64,000 bases of DNA from Micromonospora sp. MP36 (GTDB taxonomy: Bacteria > Actinomycetota > Actinomycetes > Mycobacteriales > Micromonosporaceae), in NCBI RefSeq assembly GCF_008119785.1, contig NZ_VSFA01000031.1, positions 1 through 64,000 on the forward strand, written 5' to 3'. Under the pieces are notes generated by a model that saw only the letters and a list, made by a program, of their open reading frames with translations, was not told the origin of the DNA and did not search any database. Below, piece after piece: positions 43,203 through 50,140 of this stretch. Positions within the stretch are counted from its first letter, which is position 1; the number at the start of each line of letters is the position of its first letter. The position numbers were made by a program, and so were the translations under genes.

Positions 43203-45962
43203 GTGTCCCTGATCCGACGCAGGTCGTGGCCATCCGGGCTGGCGCTGTCCGCCGCCGTGCTGGCCGCTCTGCTGCTGCCGCCCGGGCAGCCCGCCTCCGC
43301 CGCCGCGCCCTCGGTCACCATCGACTCGCATACCAGCGGCGACGCGGTGCCGGCCGGGACCGTCCGCCTGTCCGGCAGCTACACCGACGCGTACGAACTG
43401 AGCATCGTGCTCGACGGACGCACCACCCCGCCGGTGCACACCGTCGACCCGGACGGTGACGACACCGGCACCTGGTACTACGACCTGAACACCACCGGCG
43501 TGGACGGTGAGATCGAGGTCGCGGTGCGCGCCAAGCGAACCGACACCCGCTACGGTGTCTGGTCCCCGTTCGTCACGCTGCGGGTGGACAACCCCGCCGC
43601 CAACGTCCCGGTCGTGGCGGTGACCAGCCCCGACGACGGCGGCACGGTGCGGCAGCCGACGCCGATCCGCGTCTCGGTCGCCGCGCGCAACGCCGTACGC
43701 GAGGTGTCGGTGCGCGTCAACGGCGGCGCCTGGCTGCGGGCGCTCGGGGCGAAGGGCACCTACACCTATCTGTGGGATCCCCGCGAACTCGGCGACGCCA
43801 TGGCAAGCATCGAGGCCAGAGCGGTCGACGCGTACGGCAACACCGGGTACAGCCCGACCGTCTACGTCAGGGCCGGTAAGGGCGCTGCCGAGCCGGTACG
43901 GGTCGGCCCGCAGGACCGGGCGATGTGGATCTGGGAGCGGGCGTCGTACGGCCTGATCCTGAACCCCGGATCCCGCCGGCTGCTCGCGACCACGGCGCGC
44001 GACACCGACACCTTCGGCTCGCGGCCGATCACCACCCTCTATGTCGGCGTGGACCGGTACGGCGACCTGGACATGCTCTACGACAAGCGCGCCGAGGTGC
44101 GGGACTTCCTGAGCTGGGCCCACGCGCAGGGCTTCACGGTCTACGCCACGATCGCCGGCGGCACCCAACCACCGTTCCTCGGCGGGCTGGAGCGCTACCA
44201 TCCCCGCGCGGTCCGGGAAATGGAGAAGATCCTCAACTACAACCTCGCCTCCCCGCCGGGGGAACGGTTCGACGGGGTCAACGTGGACATCGAACCCTAC
44301 ATCTATCCCGGGTTCGCGGCCGAGAAGCCGGCCCTGCAACTGCAGTGGCTCGAGGTCCTGGAGCAGATGATCCAGCGCAGGAACGCGGCGGGTTCGTCGC
44401 TGGCATTCGGCCCGGCGATCCCGCGCTGGCTGGACGTCAACACGTGCTGCACCGACATCACCTGGAAGGGCGCCACCAAACCGCTCAGCGAACACATCCA
44501 GGACCTGACCGACTACATCTCGATCATGGACTACCGGGACACCGCGGAGGGTTCGGTCGGCATCATCGCCCAGGCGCAGTCCGAGATCGCGTACGCCGAG
44601 GCGATCGGCAAACCGAACTCGGTGGTGATCGGGGTGGAGACGCTCGACATCGCCTGGAGCGGCGACCCGGAGACCATCACCTTCCGCGAGGAGGGCCGCG
44701 CCGTCGCCGAGCGCGAGCTGCGGAAGGTGTACGACGCCTTCGCCGGCAGCCCGGCATTCGGCGGCATCGCGATGCACCACTACGACTCCATCCGCTGGCT
44801 GCCGTCGGTGTGGGGACCCAACGCCGAGTACACGCCGATGCCGGCCGACACCGGCCCGCCCACTGCGGTCGGCTCGCCGCCGACGGCGAACACCTTCGAC
44901 CACCAGAGCATCGACCTCGCCTACGGCCGGGCCTTCGACGACACCGAGGTGGAGCAGTACAACATCTACCGGTCCACCGACCCGGGCTTCACACCCGGCC
45001 CGGAGAACCTCGCCGGGCAGTCGCGCGGCCTCAGCTTCACCGACTCCGGACTGCTGCCGGACACCACCTACCACTACCGGGTCGCCGCCGTGGACGTACG
45101 CGGCAACGTCGGGCCGGCCTCGCCGCCTGTCTCCGCCACCACCGCCGGCACCGACCTGCGGCCGCTGATCGTCTCCGAGCTGACGGTGACCGCCGCGGGT
45201 GGTCCGGCGACCGTGCGGATCCGGGTGACCGACCTGGTCACCGGGAAGCCGGTCGCGGCAGCGGTACATGGCCGGTTCACCAAGATGGCGGGCCGGTACC
45301 TGACGATGAACGCGAACTCGGACGGCCAGGCGTCCGGCGCGTCGGAGGCGATCGGCTCCCCGGCCGGCGAGGTGGGCTTCCAACCGCTGCGGATCACCGC
45401 CCCGGGCTACTACTGGGCATCCGCTCACGACCGGGCCCGGAACGTGGAGACCAGGTGGCAGACCACGACGCCGGTGACCGCCGACACCTTCGTACGCGCC
45501 GGCGCGTACGCGGACACCACCCACGGATCCGCGCGCGAACTGGAGGTCGCTGACCTCCCCGACGCGCACAGCCCGGACGACGACCGGATGGCCTACCTGA
45601 AGGCCGGACTCGGCGGCTATCCGGGCACCGCGACTGTCTCCGCCCGGCTGTACTTCCACGTCAGCTCGGTGGCGCCGGGCAGTGGCGCCGTACCGGTGAC
45701 GGTGCGGGCACTGGCCGACGACTCATGGTCCGAGGAGGGTGTGAGCTGGAACAGCCGCCCGTCCAGCGCGGGCGCAAGCGTGCTCGGGACCGTCCGGGTG
45801 GAGCGCCCCGGCTGGTATTCGGTCGACGTCACCGGCGCGGTCAACGCCAACCTGGCCGACGGAGCCCTGACGCTGCGACTCTCCGACGACACGACTGCCG
45901 GGCGACCACTCGCCCTGGACAGCCGGGAAAGCGACCAGCAGCCTTACCTGATCATCTACTGA
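43203..45962 (+). CDS. Large secreted protein: Ig-like domains, GH18-like barrel, FN3, DNRLRE domain
   Basis: A 919-residue exported protein. Signal peptide about residues 1-33 (ALSAAVLAALLLPPGQPASA). Two Ig-like domains cover about 34-235. A barrel-like domain spans about 238-545: RAMWIWERASYGLILNPG, ITTLYVGVDRYGDLD, HAQGFTVYATIAGG, then FDGVNVDIEPY near residue 357. That is a GH18-like DxxDxDxE with the second Asp replaced by Asn. LTDYISIMDYRDTA and FGGIAMHHYDSI follow. A fibronectin III domain covers about 560-655, an unassigned beta domain about 656-755, and a DNRLRE domain 757-919 like that of the previous protein. I do not recognise the barrel family. GAGAGGAGC precedes the GTG. Confidence 0.8.
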   Translation: MSLIRRRSWPSGLALSAAVLAALLLPPGQPASAAAPSVTIDSHTSGDAVPAGTVRLSGSYTDAYELSIVLDGRTTPPVHTVDPDGDDTGTWYYDLNTTGVDGEIEVAVRAKRTDTRYGVWSPFVTLRVDNPAANVPVVAVTSPDDGGTVRQPTPIRVSVAARNAVREVSVRVNGGAWLRALGAKGTYTYLWDPRELGDAMASIEARAVDAYGNTGYSPTVYVRAGKGAAEPVRVGPQDRAMWIWERASYGLILNPGSRRLLATTARDTDTFGSRPITTLYVGVDRYGDLDMLYDKRAEVRDFLSWAHAQGFTVYATIAGGTQPPFLGGLERYHPRAVREMEKILNYNLASPPGERFDGVNVDIEPYIYPGFAAEKPALQLQWLEVLEQMIQRRNAAGSSLAFGPAIPRWLDVNTCCTDITWKGATKPLSEHIQDLTDYISIMDYRDTAEGSVGIIAQAQSEIAYAEAIGKPNSVVIGVETLDIAWSGDPETITFREEGRAVAERELRKVYDAFAGSPAFGGIAMHHYDSIRWLPSVWGPNAEYTPMPADTGPPTAVGSPPTANTFDHQSIDLAYGRAFDDTEVEQYNIYRSTDPGFTPGPENLAGQSRGLSFTDSGLLPDTTYHYRVAAVDVRGNVGPASPPVSATTAGTDLRPLIVSELTVTAAGGPATVRIRVTDLVTGKPVAAAVHGRFTKMAGRYLTMNANSDGQASGASEAIGSPAGEVGFQPLRITAPGYYWASAHDRARNVETRWQTTTPVTADTFVRAGAYADTTHGSARELEVADLPDAHSPDDDRMAYLKAGLGGYPGTATVSARLYFHVSSVAPGSGAVPVTVRALADDSWSEEGVSWNSRPSSAGASVLGTVRVERPGWYSVDVTGAVNANLADGALTLRLSDDTTAGRPLALDSRESDQQPYLIIY

Positions 45963-45969
45963 CACCGGC

Positions 45970-46010
45970 GGTTCTGGCGCCCGTCCCTCCCATCGACAGG
46001 CGCCAGAACC
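45970..46010. terminator. Perfect stem terminator ending the glycan locus
   Basis: The 12-base arm GGTTCTGGCGCC (45970-45981) pairs perfectly with GGCGCCAGAACC (45999-46010) across a 17-base loop. It starts eight bases after the last gene's stop codon and faces the convergent P-loop protein gene. Confidence 0.82.
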
Positions 46011-46086
46011 TTGCCGCGAGCTGAGCACCGTCAGCCCACGGCGGGGGCATCCGCAGCACCGCGCGGCCTGGCGGCGATGGCATCGG

Positions 46087-47391
46087 CTACGGCAGCTGGC
46101 CCAGCCACCCGGTTCGGGCAACCACCATGTCGGTGAGTTCCGCGATCGTGCGCCCGTCGGTGTCGATTCGATGGCCGATCGCGGCTCGTTCCAGCGCCTC
46201 CGCCTCGTGCGCCGCCTGGTCGGCGACGCTCAGCAGGTGCGCGGCCGGCTTGCCGACCAGTGGGTCGCCCGGCTGCGGCCAGCTGCCACGACCTTGGCCG
46301 CGAAGCATGATCCGGCTGGTCAGCGTGTCACGTCCGGCGTGCAGGCGACACACGGTCACCGTCGATGCGGGCAGCGCGTCGCCGTACCCACCCAGGGTGG
46401 CTTCGTCCTCTGCCGGGCCGACCATGACCAAGGCCTGAGCCCCGGCGTCCCGGTAGGTACGCCACAGCGCCGCGAGGTTGCGAGCCTTGAGGCGATGACC
46501 GGCGGGCACAGGGCCGCAGAAGCCGATCTGGTCCAGATCGATGTAGGCCGCCGTCAGCCCGGCGCCGAGAACCTTCAGGTAGACCTGGAAACCGATGGTG
46601 GACTTGCCGACACCGGTGGCGCCACACAGCCACAGCACGCGCCCACCACGGTCCACGCCGGCTCCGGCGCCGTCCCCGACCGGGTGGCCGTCGACGGGTT
46701 CGGCGGCGGACAACGGCCGTTGCGGGTCGCTCAGCACGGGCCAACCGTTGAGGCGGTCACGCACCCGCCGCGCCACGTCGGCCACCGTGAGCCCCGTGGT
46801 GTCCACGCAGACCTCGGCAACAGCGCCGGCATCCAGCTGTACCGCCTCCCGCAACGCCTGCGCCAGACCGCCGTCGTGCCCTTGCCGGCCGACGAACCGC
46901 TGCGCCAGTTGCTCCTCGTCGGCGCGCAACCGGCAGACCGTCAACGCCACCTGCGTCAGCTCATCGCGGTGTACGCCTGGGCGGGCGTCGACAACACCCG
47001 AGACCACCACGCACCGGGCTCCGGCCGCCCGGTACCCGGCGATGACAGCATTGAGATTGCGTGCCTTCATCCGGTGCCGACCGGGATCGCCGGCTGGCTC
47101 CGGATAGCACATCCCGAGCTGATCCACATCGACGTAGCCGGTCCGGACACCAGACCGGATCAACTCCGTGTAGATCTCCCAGCCGACCGCGGTCTTGCCG
47201 ACACCGGGAGGGCCACACAGCCACAGGACAGGAACCACCTCGCCGGTCGCCACCTTCGGGTGGACCGTGTCCCACACCATGGCCAAAGATCCTTGCGTCC
47301 ACGGTCCGGCCCGTCGAGTCGTTTCCCGAACCTGAAGCCAAGGCGGGAAGTCAGCCGTCGAAGCCGTGAACCCCGAAAGCTCAAGGGGCAT
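46087..47391 (-). CDS. Duplicated P-loop nucleotide-binding protein
   Basis: A 434-residue protein made of two homologous halves. Half one has VLWLCGPPGVGKTAVGWEIY (Walker A at residues 60-67), GYVDVDQLGMCYPEP and MKARNLNAVIAGYRAAGA. Half two has VLWLCGATGVGKSTIGFQVY (Walker A near 255), AYIDLDQIGFCGPVP and LKARNLAALWRTYRDAGA. Each half also has a VCRL...R strand and a helix near the end. The fold is that of small nucleotide or substrate kinases (ASKHA-unrelated, P-loop), and single-domain relatives exist in actinobacteria. Substrate unknown; a linker separates the halves near residue 215-240. An ATG at 47280 is an alternative start that would remove a variable N-terminus. Confidence 0.78.
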   Translation of the reverse strand: MPLELSGFTASTADFPPWLQVRETTRRAGPWTQGSLAMVWDTVHPKVATGEVVPVLWLCGPPGVGKTAVGWEIYTELIRSGVRTGYVDVDQLGMCYPEPAGDPGRHRMKARNLNAVIAGYRAAGARCVVVSGVVDARPGVHRDELTQVALTVCRLRADEEQLAQRFVGRQGHDGGLAQALREAVQLDAGAVAEVCVDTTGLTVADVARRVRDRLNGWPVLSDPQRPLSAAEPVDGHPVGDGAGAGVDRGGRVLWLCGATGVGKSTIGFQVYLKVLGAGLTAAYIDLDQIGFCGPVPAGHRLKARNLAALWRTYRDAGAQALVMVGPAEDEATLGGYGDALPASTVTVCRLHAGRDTLTSRIMLRGQGRGSWPQPGDPLVGKPAAHLLSVADQAAHEAEALERAAIGHRIDTDGRTIAELTDMVVARTGWLGQLP

Positions 47392-47464
47392 ACCGTGGTA
47401 CGAGGCCGGAGTTGATACCGAGGAGCGACGCGAATCCCGCGACCCTCCTCCTACCGTTCGGCGC

Positions 47465-47716
47465 GTGAAGAAATTTCTCGTGGGTTTCGGGATCCTGCTC
47501 GGGCTCTATCTGATCGCTCGTGCGGCCGCCGAGCCGTTCGTGATCAACATGACCGATCCTGCCAGCTACCGGCTGGACTGGGGTGGCCCGAGTCTGGCCG
47601 GCGTGCTGCTGGTTCACTGCGGGCCGGGCCTGGTGTCCGCGGCGCTGATCGGGCGGGGGCTGCATTCGTGGTGGCGACGCCGGACGGCAGCGACGCTCAG
47701 CCGGGACGGCCGGTGA
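47465..47716 (+). CDS. Small membrane protein of unknown function
   Basis: An 83-residue protein with two predicted hydrophobic stretches: VKKFLVGFGILLGLYLIARA at the N-terminus and GPSLAGVLLVHCGPGLVSAALIG in the middle, with a basic tail HSWWRRR. The GTG at 47465 gives a compact membrane protein; the open frame before it is not convincing. No family is recognised. It lies upstream of the SPFH gene with about 200 bases between. Confidence 0.55.
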   Translation: MKKFLVGFGILLGLYLIARAAAEPFVINMTDPASYRLDWGGPSLAGVLLVHCGPGLVSAALIGRGLHSWWRRRTAATLSRDGR

Positions 47717-47914
47717 GGCAACTGTCGGCGAGACCGGCCCCGACTCCGGTTGGGTCAGCTCGGTCAGAAAGCCGACTCCCGGGGCGCCCGGCAGGCAAAC
47801 GGTACAGCTCACCCTGGCGCAGCGCCGGCATTGGCGCGGAGACTGCGGGTGGCGAGCAGTTGTTACCGTCGCCGCGACGCCGATGACCTCGGCACTGAGG
47901 GGGAGGGGGACGCG

Positions 47915-49039
47915 GTGGGGCTGATGGACAAGCTCCGGGGCGAGTTCGTCGACATCGTGGAGTGGCTGGACGACAGCCGGGACACGATCGTCTGGCGCTT
48001 CCCCCGATACCAGAACGAGATCAAGATGGGCGCCCAGCTGGTCGTCCGCGAGTCCCAGGCGGCGGTGTTCGTCAACGAGGGGCAGATCGCCGACGCGTTC
48101 GGCCCCGGCACGTACACGCTGGAAACCCGGAACCTGCCCATCCTGTCCACCCTCAAGGGCTGGAAGTACGGGTTCAACTCGCCGTTCAAGGCCGAGGTGT
48201 ACTTCGTCAATACCCGGCAGTTCACCGACCTGAAGTGGGGCACCCAGAACCCGGTGATCGTGCGGGACGCCGAGTTCGGCGTGGTCCGGCTGCGGGCGTT
48301 CGGTGCCTACGCGGCCCGGGTGGTGGACGCGCAGCAGCTCCTGCGGGAGCTGGTCGGCACGGATCCGCAGTTCCGCACCGAGGAGGTGCAGGAATATCTG
48401 CGCCAGCTCATCGTGGGGCGGCTCGGCGGTGCGCTGGCCACGGCGGGGGTGCCGCTGCTGGACCTCGCGGCGCACCAGGACGCGATCGGCCGGCGGCTGG
48501 CCGCCGTGCTGACCGAGGAACTGGCCGAGGTCGGCATCGCGATCCCCAAGTTCGTCATCGAGAACGTCTCCGTGCCGCCAGAGGTGGAGCGGGCGCTGGA
48601 CAAGCGGACCGGCATCGGCGCGGTCGGGGACCTGGACCGCTTCACCCGCTACCAGGCGGCCACCGCGCTGGAGGACGCGGCGAAGAACCCGGGCGGCGGC
48701 GCGGGCGCCGGCATTGGGCTGGGCATGGGCATGGCCGTGGGCCAGCAGGTGGCCAGGTCCATGTCGGGTAACGCCGGGACGCCGGCGCCGGCTGCCGCGC
48801 AGCCGGGTGGCACCGAGCCGCCGCCGCTGCCGAACCAGACCCAGTGGTACGTCGGCGTCGCCGGGCAGCGGCAGGGCCCGTACGACGTCGGTGGCCTGGC
48901 CGAGCAGGTGGGTGCGGGCACGCTGGGCCCGGACACGCTGGTGTGGCGCGCCGGCATGGCGCAGTGGCAACCGGCCGGGCAGGTGCCGGAGCTCGCGTCG
49001 GTGCTGGCCAGCGTCCCACCGCCGCTGCCGCCGCAATGA
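47915..49039 (+). CDS. SPFH domain protein (virion-core-like) with C-terminal GYF_2 domain
   Basis: A 374-residue protein. Residues about 15-230 form an SPFH/band 7-like domain of the YdjI/virion core protein type (MDKLRGEFVDIVEWLDDSRDTIVWRFP, FGPGTYTLETRNLPIL, WKYGFNSPFKAEVYFVNTRQF). A Gly-rich stretch (residues about 265-285) follows, then a GYF_2-type module near 310-362 (WYVGVAGQRQGPYDVGGL, LVWRAGMAQWQPA). GYF_2 modules bind Pro-rich peptides. GGGAGGGGG precedes the GTG start. The stop overlaps the zinc-ribbon gene start, so the two proteins act together, probably at the membrane. The family's function is largely unknown. Confidence 0.85.
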   Translation: MGLMDKLRGEFVDIVEWLDDSRDTIVWRFPRYQNEIKMGAQLVVRESQAAVFVNEGQIADAFGPGTYTLETRNLPILSTLKGWKYGFNSPFKAEVYFVNTRQFTDLKWGTQNPVIVRDAEFGVVRLRAFGAYAARVVDAQQLLRELVGTDPQFRTEEVQEYLRQLIVGRLGGALATAGVPLLDLAAHQDAIGRRLAAVLTEELAEVGIAIPKFVIENVSVPPEVERALDKRTGIGAVGDLDRFTRYQAATALEDAAKNPGGGAGAGIGLGMGMAVGQQVARSMSGNAGTPAPAAAQPGGTEPPPLPNQTQWYVGVAGQRQGPYDVGGLAEQVGAGTLGPDTLVWRAGMAQWQPAGQVPELASVLASVPPPLPPQ

Positions 49040-50127
49040 GCGAGACGGCTGTTTCTCCTCCGTCGTACCGGTGCGGGGGCTGCGGCGCCCGGGTGGAGTA
49101 CGCGCCGGGCACGACGGTGCTGCGCTGCCCGTACTGCGGGCACCGACAGCAGATCGCCGGCGCCGGCCGGGAGGTGCGCGAGCACGCGTACGCCGAACTG
49201 GCCACGCTGCCCCGCAAGCCGGTGGCCAGCGTCGGCGCGCACACGTTCGTCTGCCCGGGCTGCGGCGCCCGGACCGAGAGCGACGCGCTCGCTCAGCGCT
49301 GCCAGTTCTGCGCCACGCCGCTGGTGGCGGACGCCGCGGCGGGCGAGCTGATCGCGCCGGAGGCGGTGCTGCCGTTCACGGTGGACCAGGCCGGCGTGCG
49401 TACCGCCCTGGGCCAGTGGTGCCGGAGCCGCTGGTTCGCGCCGAACAGCTTGAAGAAGGTCAGCGAGGCGGAGACGCTCAAGGGCACCTACCTGCCGCAC
49501 TGGACGTTCGACGCGCGGACCGTCTCGGACTACCAGGGTCAGCGCGGCGAGTACTACTACGTCACCGAGACGTACACGGTGACGGTGAACGGCAGGCAGG
49601 AGACGCGGACCCGGCGGGTGCGGCGCACCCGGTGGTACCCGGCGAGCGGCACGGTGCGCCGGGACTTCGACGACGTGCTGGTGCCCGCCACCACCCACCT
49701 GCCAGAGAAGCAGCTGGATCAGCTGGCCCCGTGGCCGCTGGCCGAGGCGGTCGCGTATCACGGGGACTACCTGGCCGGCTATCACGCGCTGCGGTACGAC
49801 ACCGAGCCCGAGGCGGGGCTGGCCGAGGCGAAGACCCGGATGGCGCCGGTCATCGATCGGGACTGCCGGTCGGACATCGGCGGCGACGAGCAGCGGGTCA
49901 CCGCCGTGGACACCACCTACTCGGACGTGACGTACAAGCTGCTCCTGCTGCCGGTGTGGATCGCCGCGTACCTGCACGCCGGCCGGTCGTACCAGGTCCT
50001 GGTCAACGCGCGGACCGGGGAGGTCATCGGCGAGCGCCCGTACAGCGCCGCGAAGATCACGGCGGCGGTGCTGGCCGCGTTGGCGCTGGTCGCGGCGATC
50101 GTGATGGCCTACCTGATGAGCCGCTGA
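49036..50127 (+). CDS. Zinc-ribbon membrane protein coupled to the SPFH protein
   Basis: A 363-residue protein with two zinc ribbons at the N-terminus: CGGCGARVEY..CPYCGHRQQ near residues 13-34 and CPGCGARTES..CQFCATPL near 72-95. A large middle domain with a repeated YLPHWTFDARTVSDYQGQRG-type segment (residues about 150-330) follows, and one C-terminal helix (TAAVLAALALVAAIVMAYL). Its start overlaps the SPFH gene stop by four bases. The pairing of SPFH and zinc-ribbon genes recurs across actinobacteria; I infer a membrane-associated scaffold role. No catalytic motif is seen. Confidence 0.78.
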   Translation: MSETAVSPPSYRCGGCGARVEYAPGTTVLRCPYCGHRQQIAGAGREVREHAYAELATLPRKPVASVGAHTFVCPGCGARTESDALAQRCQFCATPLVADAAAGELIAPEAVLPFTVDQAGVRTALGQWCRSRWFAPNSLKKVSEAETLKGTYLPHWTFDARTVSDYQGQRGEYYYVTETYTVTVNGRQETRTRRVRRTRWYPASGTVRRDFDDVLVPATTHLPEKQLDQLAPWPLAEAVAYHGDYLAGYHALRYDTEPEAGLAEAKTRMAPVIDRDCRSDIGGDEQRVTAVDTTYSDVTYKLLLLPVWIAAYLHAGRSYQVLVNARTGEVIGERPYSAAKITAAVLAALALVAAIVMAYLMSR

Positions 50128-50140
50128 CGCGGTGGTGAGG

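Noticed and set aside
43170-45659. An 829-codon minus-strand frame opposite the large secreted protein
   Set aside because: It shows the Val/Gly/Arg/His-rich composition of an antisense shadow in GC-rich DNA. The plus frame has a signal peptide and ordered domains.
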